Positions 26,460 through 36,332 of a stretch of DNA of 64,000 bases are shown one piece after another. Positions within the stretch are counted from its first letter, which is position 1, and every line of letters begins with the position of its first letter. This DNA is from Epilithonimonas xixisoli (GTDB lineage: Bacteria > Bacteroidota > Bacteroidia > Flavobacteriales > Weeksellaceae): the NCBI RefSeq assembly GCF_004365655.1, contig NZ_SOEO01000001.1, forward strand, positions 1,302,001-1,366,000. The letters run 5' to 3'. A program made the translations under genes and the position numbers. The notes beneath the pieces were generated by a model. The model was not told the DNA's origin and ran no database searches. It was given only the letters and a program-made list of their open reading frames with translations.

Positions 26460-27431
26460 TTAATCCTGCTCTACCCAAGTATGGTTTTCGCCGGCTAATT
26501 CACCAAGATATTTCTCTGCATCCATTGCCGCCATACAGCCGCTTCCTGCCGCTGTGATCGCTTGTCTGTAATGGTGATCTTGAACATCGCCCGCAGCAAA
26601 AACACCTGGAAGATTGGTTCTTGCAGATTTACCTTCGGTAATGATATATTCGTTTTCGTCCAGGTCGATTTGCCCTTTGAAGATTCCCGTGTTGGGTTTG
26701 TGACCAATTGCAATGAAAATCCCGTGAACATCGATTGTAGAAACTTCGTCAGTCAAATTATTCACAACTTTCGCCCTTTCTACCAAAAAGTTCTCACCTT
26801 CGATTCCGATAAGTTCGTGGTTGTATTTCACTTCGATGTTTGGTGTGCTTAGAACTCTGTCCACCATTACTTTTGAAGCTCGGAAGTGATCTTTTCTAAC
26901 CAATAAAGTGACTTTGTTACAGATTTTTGAAAGGTAAGTTGCTTCTTCCGCCGCCGTATCTCCAGCGCCAACTACCACAACATCTTTTCCTCTGTAGAAA
27001 AATCCGTCGCAAGTTGCGCACGCAGAAACACCTCCGCCAGAATATTTTTTCTCATCTTCAAGACCAAGATATTTTGCGGCTGCTCCAGTTGAAATGATGA
27101 CGCTTTTCGCCAAAATCTCACGAGAACCTGTGCTCAATTTGTGGATTCCACCTCTTTCTTTGGAGAATTCCACTTTGGAAATCATCTCGTAATGAACCTT
27201 GGTTTCGAAACGTTCCGCTTGCTTTTGCAAATGCAACATCATTTCCGGACCCGTAATTCCGTCTGGATAACCTGGGAAATTTTCCACTTCAGTTGTAGTT
27301 GTTAATTGTCCGCCCGGTTCCAAACCTGTGAATAATTCTGGTTTCAGACTTGCTCTTGCTGCGTAGATTGCGGCGGTAAAACCAGCTGGTCCAGATCCTA
27401 CAATCACACAATCTAAGATATTGTTTTCCAT
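26460..27431 (-). CDS. trxB: Thioredoxin-disulfide reductase
   Basis: This 323-residue flavoenzyme reduces thioredoxin with NADPH. FAD is bound through IVGSGPAGFTAAIYA, the redox-active pair is Cys138/Cys141 in ACATCDGFF, and NADPH is bound through VVVGAGDTAAEEA. GVFAAGDVQDHHYRQAITAAGSG is the C-terminal FAD signature. The low-molecular-weight TrxR length is normal. A -7-like TATATTTG lies on the minus strand at 27502-27509, about 70 bases upstream. It is monocistronic and ends at the shared terminator. Confidence 0.97.
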   Translation of the reverse strand: MENNILDCVIVGSGPAGFTAAIYAARASLKPELFTGLEPGGQLTTTTEVENFPGYPDGITGPEMMLHLQKQAERFETKVHYEMISKVEFSKERGGIHKLSTGSREILAKSVIISTGAAAKYLGLEDEKKYSGGGVSACATCDGFFYRGKDVVVVGAGDTAAEEATYLSKICNKVTLLVRKDHFRASKVMVDRVLSTPNIEVKYNHELIGIEGENFLVERAKVVNNLTDEVSTIDVHGIFIAIGHKPNTGIFKGQIDLDENEYIITEGKSARTNLPGVFAAGDVQDHHYRQAITAAGSGCMAAMDAEKYLGELAGENHTWVEQD

Positions 27432-27501
27432 TTTTATGATTAAATTATTTTATTCTTTAAGGGTAAATGATGAATCGACTTTTTTCTCGATTTTAAGTTT
27501 T

Positions 27502-27509
27502 CAAATATA
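27502..27509 (-). promoter_or_regulatory. Possible -7 element TATATTTG for trxB
   Basis: The minus-strand octamer fits TAnnTTTG. The nearest TTG is 25 bases upstream, longer than the usual spacer, so the assignment is tentative. Confidence 0.35.
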
Positions 27510-27610
27510 AATCTTTACGCGAAAAAAGCGAACACAAATTTCGGGAATTAATTATTCATAACCTATCTAAACTGTCGATTTGAAAGATATGAATGATGAA
27601 TCATATTTGA

Positions 27611-28306
27611 TTATTGCTGATTAAAAACAAAAGCCAGAATAATCAGCACAATATCAACTCCAACAAGAATCCAAACCAATTTTAAATCCGGCTCTGCAAA
27701 TCCTTCTATGAATTGTCTGATTTTAAGAGACAAAATACTACTCAAATTAGTGTCAGGATTCTTAAAATCCACATCATCCATTTTGATTTTTTTGAGAACG
27801 AATTTGATAATTCTCTTCTGCAATTTGGGTGTTTGCGAATCATTGTTAATAGTATCCAACAATTTGACTTTCACTACGCTCCATTCTGTGATATTCTTTA
27901 AAAATCCAGGTTGCTTTTGAAGTATTTTATCGATGTAAAAATCAATTTTTGGTTCGATGAAATCTGCAATCTTATATTTCCAAACGTTGTAAACAGCGGA
28001 AGCGATGGCATTTTTATTAGCCAAAATAATGAAAAGAACAGGTGCTAGAATTCCTACAGTCAAAAGCAAAGCCGTCCAAAACTCGACCATAAAAAGGAAA
28101 ATAAATCCCATAATTGCTCCCAAGATTCCCGCGTGCGCCGAAGCTGGAAATCCACCACCCGAATTGTCACCCAATAAAATAATTGCAATCACAATATTGA
28201 CAATCATAATGACCGAGCCTATCAACGAAACTTTGATCCAAGCCAAGGAAGCTTTTCCACTGATTTTTGCGAAAAGTTTGATGTTCCCAATTAATTCTTC
28301 TTTCAT
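27611..28306 (-). CDS. Hypothetical membrane protein
   Basis: This 231-residue protein is unrecognised. It has hydrophobic segments at about 22-46, 60-98 and at the C terminus (LVWILVGVDIVLIILAFVF). Between them lies a soluble region of about 100 residues rich in Lys and Asp. A Gly-rich loop (GDNSGGGFPASAHAG) joins the first two helices. It starts 28 bases after holA on the same strand and is probably co-transcribed with it. No function is proposed. Confidence 0.65.
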   Translation of the reverse strand: MKEELIGNIKLFAKISGKASLAWIKVSLIGSVIMIVNIVIAIILLGDNSGGGFPASAHAGILGAIMGFIFLFMVEFWTALLLTVGILAPVLFIILANKNAIASAVYNVWKYKIADFIEPKIDFYIDKILQKQPGFLKNITEWSVVKVKLLDTINNDSQTPKLQKRIIKFVLKKIKMDDVDFKNPDTNLSSILSLKIRQFIEGFAEPDLKLVWILVGVDIVLIILAFVFNQQ

Positions 28307-28334
28307 TTGTGTATTTTGTTTTTAATTAATGATT

Positions 28335-29372
28335 TTAAACCTTCACTTTCAGCTCATCTACTTTGATTATTTTGTAAACCAGCTCTTTATAGATTTCGTC
28401 ATCTTCCATTTGTCGCACGCCAACGCCTTTGGATTTCAAATCCATTTCGCGAAGTATGGAAATGACTCTTGTCGCGTGCTTCAAAGGATAAAATCGCGCC
28501 GCTTCCGAATAATCTTTGATGGCATAAGGATTCACACCCATAGTTGATGCGATGGTTTGAGGAGATTGTCCGGTCAAAGTGTGGTAAATGACAATATTCG
28601 AAAAGAAATTGTACAATGCTCCGAAAGCCATCTGCACAGGATTCGATTTTTTGTTTTTGCCCATATAATAAGCAATGCTAAAAGCCTTCGCCTGGTCTTT
28701 AGTCGCCAATGCTTTTTGAAGTTCGAAGATGTTAAAATCCTTGCTGATCCCGATATGCTCCTCGATGATTTTCCCGTCCAGAACCGCACCGTCTTTCAAA
28801 ACTATTTTTAGTTTGTTCAATTCATTGGCAATTCTGGAAAGGTCGTTCCCGAGATATTCTGCCAAAAGGTGGCTGATGTTCGGTGCAGATTTGATTCCCA
28901 TCACGCTCATTTCCCCTTGAATCCAAGTTGGAAGTTGATAATCTTTCATCTTTTCACTCGTGAAAAGCATTCCGGATTTGGCTAAAGTTTTGGTTACTTT
29001 TTTCCTCGCATCCAATTTCTTAAGCTTGTGTGCGAAAACTAAAATCGTGGACGGAACTGGATTTTCCAGATAAGATTCCAAAGCTTTAGATTCGTCGTCA
29101 TTCAGTTTCATATCCTGCGCTTCTTTCACAATGATGAGTTGTTTGTCGCCCATCATCGGATATTGCCTGGCTAATGAAAGAACTTCCAGATAATTCGTAT
29201 CTCTTCCGTACGCCACCGTTTGGTTGAAAGCCTTCTCATCTTCTTCCAAAACATCCTGCTCAAAATGCTTAACAGCAAGGTCGATATAAAAAGACTCATC
29301 GCCGTGAAGAAAATAAACCGGTAATAGTTCTTTATTTTTAATATTTTTGAGGATAATATCTATTTCTTTCAT
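28335..29372 (-). CDS. holA: DNA polymerase III subunit delta
   Basis: This 345-residue clamp-loader subunit opens the beta sliding clamp. The N-terminal MKEIDIILKNIKNKELLPVYFLHGDESFYID and the following AAA+-like fold, with ITVKEAQDM-type middle and helical C-terminal domain (MGKNKKSNPVQMAFGALYNFF), match HolA. Walker motifs are degenerate, as is normal for delta. It diverges from the HSDR_N gene with only 21 bases between the start codons, so their promoters must overlap each other or the coding regions. Confidence 0.92.
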   Translation of the reverse strand: MKEIDIILKNIKNKELLPVYFLHGDESFYIDLAVKHFEQDVLEEDEKAFNQTVAYGRDTNYLEVLSLARQYPMMGDKQLIIVKEAQDMKLNDDESKALESYLENPVPSTILVFAHKLKKLDARKKVTKTLAKSGMLFTSEKMKDYQLPTWIQGEMSVMGIKSAPNISHLLAEYLGNDLSRIANELNKLKIVLKDGAVLDGKIIEEHIGISKDFNIFELQKALATKDQAKAFSIAYYMGKNKKSNPVQMAFGALYNFFSNIVIYHTLTGQSPQTIASTMGVNPYAIKDYSEAARFYPLKHATRVISILREMDLKSKGVGVRQMEDDEIYKELVYKIIKVDELKVKV

Positions 29373-29393
29373 CTTACTCTTTCAACTTAATGT

Positions 29394-29828
29394 ATGCTGG
29401 TTCCGAAACTTAACTTTGAAAATGACTTTGATTTGCAAATCAAACAAGACAAAGATACATTTTTTATCTATGATTTGGTGCGGAAAAACTGGTTCTTGCT
29501 CACACCAGAAGAGTGGGTAAGACAGCATTGGTTGCATTATTTTCACTTCATAAAAAAGAAAAATTTATCATCATTAATTCTTGAAAAAAAACTAGAATTG
29601 AATGGAACGACCAAGCGAATCGACCTTCTGGTTACAGAGAAAACAAAGCCAAAAATTTTGATCGAATGCAAAGCACCAAATATTGCTTTGAAACAAGTTC
29701 ATTTTGAGCAGATTGCGCGTTACAACAGCTTGATTGGTGCAGAGCAGATCATCATCAGCAACGGACTTCATCATATTTTCGCAGAACACACGGAAAATGG
29801 TTATCAGTTTCGCAAAGATTTTGAATAA
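29394..29828 (+). CDS. Type I restriction HsdR N-terminal domain (HSDR_N_2) protein
   Basis: This 144-residue stand-alone protein carries the PD-(D/E)xK nuclease-like core seen at the N terminus of HsdR subunits: the acidic residue in TTKRIDLLV and the ExK-type motif ILIECKAPN. No helicase, HsdM or HsdS gene is nearby, so it is not a restriction system. It is placed divergently next to holA, which hints at a DNA repair or replication role, but that is inference. A DUF748 gene follows after 67 bases. Confidence 0.85.
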   Translation: MLVPKLNFENDFDLQIKQDKDTFFIYDLVRKNWFLLTPEEWVRQHWLHYFHFIKKKNLSSLILEKKLELNGTTKRIDLLVTEKTKPKILIECKAPNIALKQVHFEQIARYNSLIGAEQIIISNGLHHIFAEHTENGYQFRKDFE

Positions 29829-29895
29829 GTTAATCATAATGATTTATACTTTTGGAATAAGTATTGTTTATACCGAAATCTGAAACGGACACAGA

Positions 29896-32382
29896 ATGAA
29901 TGAAAAAACGACTAAGCCATCTAAACTGAAAAAAATATTGACCATCACCGGAATATCTATTCTGGTCTTGTTATTGATTTTTCCATTTGCGCTTGATGCT
30001 TATTTGAAACGTAAACTTCCCGACCTCATCAACGATAAAACGCCTTACCATCTGACGCTTGACAAATTCAATCTGAGTTTGTTTTCTGGTAATCTAAATG
30101 CGGAAAATCTTGTCATTAATAATAAAAACAAAAAAGATTCCACGGTCACACAGATCAATGGAACGGTGAAAGAATTGAAGATAGAAGATTTCAGCATTTG
30201 GAAAGCAATTTTTAATAAGACTTACAAAGCCAAAGATGTGGTTTTGATCGACCCAAATATCAGTGTGGTTTTCGCTCCGAAAAAGGACAAAAAAAATAAA
30301 GAGAAGAAAAAAATCGACATTGCTCTTGAAAACATTATTGTTTCGAATGGTAATGTGAAAATCAAAAGTCATAAAGGAAAAACTTTATTTAATGGGCAAA
30401 ATATCAACATCAAGCTAACGAATATCAAGCAAAGTGACGACGCTTCCAAAATTCCTTTGGCCTTCGAAGAATTCAAGATTGATGCGCAAAATGTGGTCGT
30501 GACTGCGAATGAATTTTATGAAATTAATGCTAAAAAAATATCGGCAAAGAATAAAACTTTGAATATTCTTGGCTTTCACTTAGATCCCATTCAAAATCCG
30601 AAGAATTACAATGCTAAAAATATTTTCGATTTTTCTGCGGAGGAATTGATGGCGAAAAATTTTGTCATCAGTCAAGATTCCTTGATCGTTGACCAAATTG
30701 ATTTTGTAAAACCTGATCTGAAAGTAACATCCACAGGCAAAAAAACGGTGGAGAAGAAAGTTGCGAAAGAGAAGGAAATGAACTTGAAAATCGGATTGAA
30801 AAATATCAATTTCAATCGAGGGAAAATTTTGGTTTTGCAGTCTAATCTTCAAAAAACAGCTTCGATTGACAATTTTAATTTCAAACTGAGCAACATAGTT
30901 TTTGACAAGAATACGGTGAAAGAAAAAATCCCGTTCCAATTTACCAATCACAATATCGAAGCGGAAAATATTTATCTGAAAACGGATGAACTTCAAGCTT
31001 TGAGAATTGGGAAAATAAAGTCAGAAAATCAAGATATTAGTATTGAAAATTTTGAGATGATTCCGCTTGGGAAAAGCATTCACAAAGATATTATCGAAAT
31101 TAAAACTAATAAAATATTAATAATAAAAAACCAATCGAAATACATTGGTCAACAACTTAATTTGAATTTTGCAGGAATCGATGTGATGAATCCAAAGATT
31201 AAAATCTACTCCGCAAAACATAAATCTCAAACTAAAAAGAAAACAGCATCAACACCTGATTTCAAAGCTTTAATTGGAAAATTGAATATCAGCAATGGAA
31301 CTTTCAAGCAAATTTCGGAAGGGAAAGAAAAGTTATCTGTGGGGAAATTTGATATTAATCTTAATGAAATAAAATCTGACAAAAATATTGCGAAAGAAGA
31401 CTTTCCTTTCACGATAAAAAACAGATTAATTACCGCAAAAACCATCAATCTGGATGCTGGAAAACATTACAAATTGAAATTAGCATCATTGAAAAATTCA
31501 GGCAAACAAACCGATTTGCAAAATCTGGAATTTCTACCAAAATATTCTAGAGATGGCTTCAGCAAAGTGATTGCGAAGCAGGAAGATTTATACACAATCC
31601 GCACGAAACATATTTCAATCACGGACAAAGATTCGAAAATTGGAAAAAACACGGCTATCAATCTGGATAAAATCATCATCGATAATCTCCACTGCAACAT
31701 CTACCACGATCTTGCGCCACCGGAAGACTACAGCGTTCGTTATCTGTTTGGGAAAAAGTTGCGTGATGTGAAGTTTCCGCTGTTCGTCAATCAAATTCAG
31801 TTGAGAAATTCTGGTTTGGTTTATGAGGAAAATGCGGTGAATGCAAACAAACCTGGAAAGTTGACTTTTGATGATTTTAACGCGACCATTAATAATGTCA
31901 ATAACGCGAAAATCAAAGGTTTACCGACTTTGGTTTCCGTTGATGCTAATTTCAAATTCTATGGAACGGCTCCGACAACAGCAACTTGGAAATTTGATGT
32001 GAAAGATTTGAATGATAAATATAAGATTGCGGGAAATATCCAAAAACTTTCGGCGGATAATGTCAATCTTTTCGTTCGACCATATTTAAATGTGACTTTG
32101 GATGGAAAAATCGATTATGTGAAATTTGATTATTATGGTTCTAATGCAGGAATTGCGGGTAAATTCTACTTCAAATACAAAGATATGTACGTGAATTTCC
32201 TAAACAAAAAAAATGGAAAAGAACGCAAAATCTTATCCACAGTTGCCAATTGGTTTGTCAGAAACGAATCGACTGGAGAGCCGGAACACGTGAAAATCGA
32301 GAAAAAAAGAGATCCTGAAAAAAGCTTTTTCAATATGGTCTGGCAGGGAATTATGGAAGGTTTGAAGAAGTATGTGATTTAG
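29896..32382 (+). CDS. AsmA/DUF748-like envelope protein
   Basis: This 828-residue protein has one N-terminal membrane helix (residues 18-34, ILTITGISILVLLLIFPFAL) and a very long periplasmic beta-rich body with repeated NINFNRGKI- and KLNISNGTFK-type strands. The pattern and the C-terminal conserved block (DFNATINNVNNAKIKGLP..KFDVKDLNDKYKIAG..DYYGSNAGIAGKFYFKYKD) fit the DUF748/AsmA-like family. These are thought to form bridge-like grooves for lipid transport between membranes or to affect outer-membrane assembly. Convergent with the Bat operon. Confidence 0.8.
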   Translation: MNEKTTKPSKLKKILTITGISILVLLLIFPFALDAYLKRKLPDLINDKTPYHLTLDKFNLSLFSGNLNAENLVINNKNKKDSTVTQINGTVKELKIEDFSIWKAIFNKTYKAKDVVLIDPNISVVFAPKKDKKNKEKKKIDIALENIIVSNGNVKIKSHKGKTLFNGQNINIKLTNIKQSDDASKIPLAFEEFKIDAQNVVVTANEFYEINAKKISAKNKTLNILGFHLDPIQNPKNYNAKNIFDFSAEELMAKNFVISQDSLIVDQIDFVKPDLKVTSTGKKTVEKKVAKEKEMNLKIGLKNINFNRGKILVLQSNLQKTASIDNFNFKLSNIVFDKNTVKEKIPFQFTNHNIEAENIYLKTDELQALRIGKIKSENQDISIENFEMIPLGKSIHKDIIEIKTNKILIIKNQSKYIGQQLNLNFAGIDVMNPKIKIYSAKHKSQTKKKTASTPDFKALIGKLNISNGTFKQISEGKEKLSVGKFDINLNEIKSDKNIAKEDFPFTIKNRLITAKTINLDAGKHYKLKLASLKNSGKQTDLQNLEFLPKYSRDGFSKVIAKQEDLYTIRTKHISITDKDSKIGKNTAINLDKIIIDNLHCNIYHDLAPPEDYSVRYLFGKKLRDVKFPLFVNQIQLRNSGLVYEENAVNANKPGKLTFDDFNATINNVNNAKIKGLPTLVSVDANFKFYGTAPTTATWKFDVKDLNDKYKIAGNIQKLSADNVNLFVRPYLNVTLDGKIDYVKFDYYGSNAGIAGKFYFKYKDMYVNFLNKKNGKERKILSTVANWFVRNESTGEPEHVKIEKKRDPEKSFFNMVWQGIMEGLKKYVI

Positions 32383-32412
32383 AAATCAAAACTCATAATT
32401 CAGTATTTTTCT

Positions 32413-33426
32413 TTAAATATTAAAATCCTTCTTAGGATTGAAAAGATAAATCATCAAGAAAAAGAACACAGAAACCGCCAAAAAATATTGGTAATAATGA
32501 ACAGCAGATTGCGAGCTAATCGTAGTTGTACTACTGCCAGTAGATTTTTGCAACTCAGAATTCAGATTACTGATAGCTTCCTCGAGATTGTTCCCGTTGA
32601 TGTAACTTCCGCCTGTTGAAGATGCAATATTGTTGAGCGCTTTGGTTTGAAGTTTTGAAACCACAGTTTCGCCGTACAAATCTGATTTGTAACCCATCAA
32701 TTGTCCGTAGTAATATTCCGGAATTGGTGCGCCATCTTCGGTTCCGACACCAATGGTAGTAATTTTGATTCCTTGTTTTTTCGCCAAATTGATAGCTTCT
32801 TCCTCGTGACCTTCGTTATCTTCGCCATCGCTTATCAAGACTACATTTTTCGAACCATTGCTGATGTTTTGGAATTTTTGAGAAGCAATCTCCATCGCTT
32901 TCAAAAAATCTGTACCTTGATTTTGGATTACACTGGTTTCTATGCCAGCAAGGTAAGTTTCCGCTGCAGAATAATCTGTGGACAAAGGCATTACCGAATA
33001 GGCATCGCCAGCAAAAACCACAATCCCTACTCTATCATTCGTCATTTTCTGAAGCGAATTGATGATGATATTTTTGGCTTCGTCCAATCGGCTTGGTTGG
33101 ATGTCTTGGGCATTCATCGAGTTGGAAACGTCTAGGACAAAAATCGTGTTGCTGACATTTTGAGTAACGCTAATTTCTTCTTTTCCGCCCAACAAATCAA
33201 TGATTGCAAAGATTAAAAATAAAAATCCCAAGAGATAGAAAAGTGGAAAAACCTTGGCGAATCCAGAGGTCTTTTCAAACAAAACATCTTGGAATCTGTC
33301 TTCCGCAAAAACATTCCTTCTTTTCCCTTTCCATCGAACATAATGAATCATAAAGTAACCGATGACAGGCAACAAAAGGAGTAAAAAAAGATACCAGTAA
33401 TTTCCTAAATACCAATTCATCTGCAT
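32413..33426 (-). CDS. batB: VWA-domain membrane protein BatB
   Basis: This 337-residue protein has two N-terminal helices, a von Willebrand factor A domain (about 90-290) and a C-terminal helix. The MIDAS motif is intact: DVSNSMNAQD, with the downstream Thr/Ser and ISDGEDNEGH. It is the BatB-like member of the Bat (Bacteroides aerotolerance) operon and follows BatA by 10 bases. The start may be the ATG at 33426 or two codons later at 33420. The partners BatC/BatD/BatE usually found downstream are not here; the next gene is convergent. Confidence 0.9.
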   Translation of the reverse strand: MQMNWYLGNYWYLFLLLLLPVIGYFMIHYVRWKGKRRNVFAEDRFQDVLFEKTSGFAKVFPLFYLLGFLFLIFAIIDLLGGKEEISVTQNVSNTIFVLDVSNSMNAQDIQPSRLDEAKNIIINSLQKMTNDRVGIVVFAGDAYSVMPLSTDYSAAETYLAGIETSVIQNQGTDFLKAMEIASQKFQNISNGSKNVVLISDGEDNEGHEEEAINLAKKQGIKITTIGVGTEDGAPIPEYYYGQLMGYKSDLYGETVVSKLQTKALNNIASSTGGSYINGNNLEEAISNLNSELQKSTGSSTTTISSQSAVHYYQYFLAVSVFFFLMIYLFNPKKDFNI

Positions 33427-33436
33427 ACTTATCTAC

Positions 33437-34426
33437 TTAGTTCAAAATTTTAAAAATTACCCATCTCAACAATGCATCCAACACCAGAAATCCTAAAGCT
33501 ATCCATAGAAAAATCCTGAAATATTCTTCGTAATTGTACAACTTGGATGTTTTGACATCTGACTTTTCGAGCTGATTGATTTCATCATAAACGGTTTGCA
33601 AGCTTGTATTAGAAGTCGCCCGGAAATATTTTCCGCCCGTTAGTTGGGCAATATCCATCAAAGTATTTTCATCAATCTGAGTTTTGGTTTCTGTGAAAAC
33701 CAATTCGCCAAAAATGTTAGTCGCTGTTGGCATTGCCGCAAAACCGTTACTCCCAATTCCGACTGTGTAAACTTTGATGTTGTTATTTTTTGCTAATTCT
33801 GCGGCTATTTGTGGAGGCATTGCGTTGATAATCGTATTTACACCATCGGTCATCAAAATGATGATTTTGCTTTTGGCCTTGCTTTTTTTAAGGTGATTCA
33901 CAGCAACCGACAAACCTTCTCCGATGGCGGTTCCAGGTTGCAATTCGAGAGGATTCAATTGATTCAGTTCATCCACAATGACTTGGTGATCTGTTGTCAA
34001 AGGAACTTTGGTGTAAGCTTCTCCTGAATAAGCCACCAAACCAATCCTGTCATTCTCTCTTTTATTTACGAAATCGATGGCAATTTTTTTCAATGCTTCC
34101 AATCGATCGGGATCCAAATCTTTTGCCAACATACTGAGAGAAACATCCACGGAAAGCATAATATCAATTCCTTTGGACTCATCTCTGTCTTGAGAAACCG
34201 TGTAAGTTCTCGGTCTTGCCAAAGCTACTATCAACGCTGTGAGAATGAAATATTTTGAGACTTTCAAAAACGTCATTACCAACGAAATATTTCCGCTTGG
34301 TCGCATATTTTGAACCGAAGGCACAGCAATTCCTCTACTTTTTTTCTTGCCCAAATCCAAAATAAATAATGGAATGAACAAAATAAAAAGCAGTAAAAAC
34401 CACGGACTGTAAAACTCGAAATTCAC
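33437..34426 (-). CDS. batA: VWA-domain membrane protein BatA
   Basis: This protein of about 329 residues opens with NFEFYSPWFLLLFILFIPLF, as BatA proteins do, and has a second helix, a VWA domain with MIDAS DVSLSM and LMTDGVN, and a C-terminal helix. The frame is open further upstream, but that would overlap the preceding gene by 59 bases. A GTG at 34426, just before the conserved region, is preferred. BatA and BatB presumably act together in the inner membrane, with MoxR as the ATPase. Confidence 0.88.
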   Translation of the reverse strand: MNFEFYSPWFLLLFILFIPLFILDLGKKKSRGIAVPSVQNMRPSGNISLVMTFLKVSKYFILTALIVALARPRTYTVSQDRDESKGIDIMLSVDVSLSMLAKDLDPDRLEALKKIAIDFVNKRENDRIGLVAYSGEAYTKVPLTTDHQVIVDELNQLNPLELQPGTAIGEGLSVAVNHLKKSKAKSKIIILMTDGVNTIINAMPPQIAAELAKNNNIKVYTVGIGSNGFAAMPTATNIFGELVFTETKTQIDENTLMDIAQLTGGKYFRATSNTSLQTVYDEINQLEKSDVKTSKLYNYEEYFRIFLWIALGFLVLDALLRWVIFKILN

Positions 34427-34466
34427 GGATTGATTATAATTGATTAATGATGACTGATAAATGGTT

Positions 34467-35423
34467 TTATTTAAGCTTTCGTAATTTAGATCTGTCTTCG
34501 TCCGAGAGTTCTTCGACAGAAACATTTCTCAGATTTTCGGCTTCAACATCTTTCGTAGAACGTTTTACAAAATCTCGAATCTCGATAAGGTCTTTCGACA
34601 TTATTTCTTTTGTAGGAATGGTTTTTGCAAACTTCACAAGATCGCCTCGGAGGAAAATTTCTTCTACTATTTTTTCATTTTCTTGAGAAATAACATTCGT
34701 ATTTTTCATATATTCTACTAAATCATCGGTCAGTAAAACATCCGCCGGAATCTGATATTGTTTGGTGATAAAAGCTCTTGAAATCTCGATTAATTCTACA
34801 TAAAAATCGCGGAAATTTTCATTCTCGATGTAATTCTTCTTTCTCAGTTTTTCCAAATCCTTCAAAGTCTGATTGGTTGTAACCGCAGGACTGTCTTTGC
34901 GCTTTCTTCCCCATCTTATGATTCCGATGATTAAGAAAATAATAGCGATGATTAAAAAAGCCAAAAGAACGTAGAATTTGTACATATCCCAATAATCCTG
35001 CACATCTAAATCCACTTCTTTGTTCTTCATAATGTCATTAATCTGGTCGCCTTTTTTGGCTGTATTAATGACTTCCACTTCATAAGGAATCGTTTTCAGA
35101 ATTTGGTCTCCAACTTTGATTTCGATTTCCGGAATTGTAAATTTTCCTTCCTGAAAAACCGCGAATTTGACAGATCTTAAGTAAATATCTTTTTGAATCG
35201 CAATACTGTCATTCACCATTTCGAAATGGAAAGGCAACAATTCATTTCTCGGTGCAATCTGAACATTTTTGCCTTCCAAATCCAAAATCTGAATTTTGAA
35301 AATCGCCACTTCTCCCAACGCCAAAGTCGTCTTATCAAGACTGGATGATAAGGTTTGCCCGAAACTAAACGAAGAAATGAATATGAAAAACGAAAAAAAT
35401 ATTTTGAAAATTCTGTAAGGCAT
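34467..35423 (-). CDS. Bat-operon membrane protein (BatX/BatD-like)
   Basis: This 318-residue protein has a signal peptide (MPYRIFKIFFSFFIFISSFSFG), a periplasmic beta domain (about 25-160) resembling the N-terminal module of BatD, one membrane helix (about 180-200, FYVLLAFLIIAIIFLIIGI) and a cytoplasmic helical tail. It sits in the usual place between the DUF58 gene and batA. The open frame extends into DUF58, but the ATG at 35423 before the signal peptide is the real start. Its role in the Bat complex is unknown. Confidence 0.8.
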   Translation of the reverse strand: MPYRIFKIFFSFFIFISSFSFGQTLSSSLDKTTLALGEVAIFKIQILDLEGKNVQIAPRNELLPFHFEMVNDSIAIQKDIYLRSVKFAVFQEGKFTIPEIEIKVGDQILKTIPYEVEVINTAKKGDQINDIMKNKEVDLDVQDYWDMYKFYVLLAFLIIAIIFLIIGIIRWGRKRKDSPAVTTNQTLKDLEKLRKKNYIENENFRDFYVELIEISRAFITKQYQIPADVLLTDDLVEYMKNTNVISQENEKIVEEIFLRGDLVKFAKTIPTKEIMSKDLIEIRDFVKRSTKDVEAENLRNVSVEELSDEDRSKLRKLK

Positions 35424-35466
35424 TATTTGACTGTCTTTAATCTTGACTCTTTGTTCTTGATTCTTT

Positions 35467-36327
35467 TTACTTTTTAAAATATTGATACAAAAACTTGCTG
35501 TAATCATCTGAGGTTTTGATATCTAAAAAATGAGCCGACGAATTCTCGAATTCTTCTTTGGTCTGTCTCATTTTTCGTTTTTGTTGTTCTGCAAAATCGT
35601 ATCGCCATCTTGCGCTGGAAGTGTTTGCCCAAACTTGTTGTCCAGTTTCAGCATCCCGAAAAAGTGCATAGCCAATGTCCGGAATCTCCATATCTTTTTC
35701 ATCAAAAACACGAAGTCCCAAAACCTGATGTTTTCTTGCCGTCACGTTCAGTATTTTTTGGTCAAATTCATCTTCAAAATCTGAAAACAAAAACACCAAA
35801 GATTTTCTTTTGAAAACGCTCATCATATAATTGAAAGCCACATCCAAATTAGATTTTGCAGGAACATAATCGGCAGACAAAATGTTGCTAATGATTGACA
35901 ACACGTGTTTTCTACCCTTTTGAGGCGGAACTACTTTCAGAACTTTGTCTGCGTAGAGAATCAATCCAATTTTGTCATTGTTTCCTGCGGCCGAAAATCC
36001 AAGCGATGCGCAGATTTCAGCAACATATTCTCTTTTCAATTGTGTTCGAGTTCCATAATCCATTGAAGCAGAAACATCTACGACAAGCATCATCGTGAGT
36101 TCACGTTCTTCTTCCATTACTTTTACAAATGGCTCGCGGAAACGTGCGGTTTTGTTCCAGTCCATTCGTCGGGTGTCGTCGCCGAATTGATACTGGCGAA
36201 CCTCAGAAAACGTCATTCCCTGACCTTTGAATGCGCTGTGATATTGTCCCATAAGCGATGCTTCCGTCTTCTTTCGAGTTCGGATTTCTATTTGCTTTAC
36301 TTTTTTGACAATGTCCTGTATATTCAA
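35467..36327 (-). CDS. DUF58 domain protein (Bat operon)
   Basis: This 286-residue cytoplasmic protein has the DUF58 signature at 40-60 (GQGMTFSEVRQYQFGDDTRRMDWNKTAR) and a VWA-like domain with the MIDAS-type DVSASMDYG. Length is normal. In intact Bat loci it directly follows moxR; here a four-helix-bundle gene separates the two by 565 bases. DUF58 proteins are believed to work with MoxR AAA+ ATPases in maturation or assembly of protein complexes, but the client is unknown. Confidence 0.92.
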   Translation of the reverse strand: MNIQDIVKKVKQIEIRTRKKTEASLMGQYHSAFKGQGMTFSEVRQYQFGDDTRRMDWNKTARFREPFVKVMEEERELTMMLVVDVSASMDYGTRTQLKREYVAEICASLGFSAAGNNDKIGLILYADKVLKVVPPQKGRKHVLSIISNILSADYVPAKSNLDVAFNYMMSVFKRKSLVFLFSDFEDEFDQKILNVTARKHQVLGLRVFDEKDMEIPDIGYALFRDAETGQQVWANTSSARWRYDFAEQQKRKMRQTKEEFENSSAHFLDIKTSDDYSKFLYQYFKK

Positions 36328-36332
36328 AGTTC

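Noticed and set aside
29394-29828. Type I restriction-modification locus
   Set aside because: Only an HsdR N-terminal-like domain is present; no helicase, HsdM or HsdS gene lies within reach.
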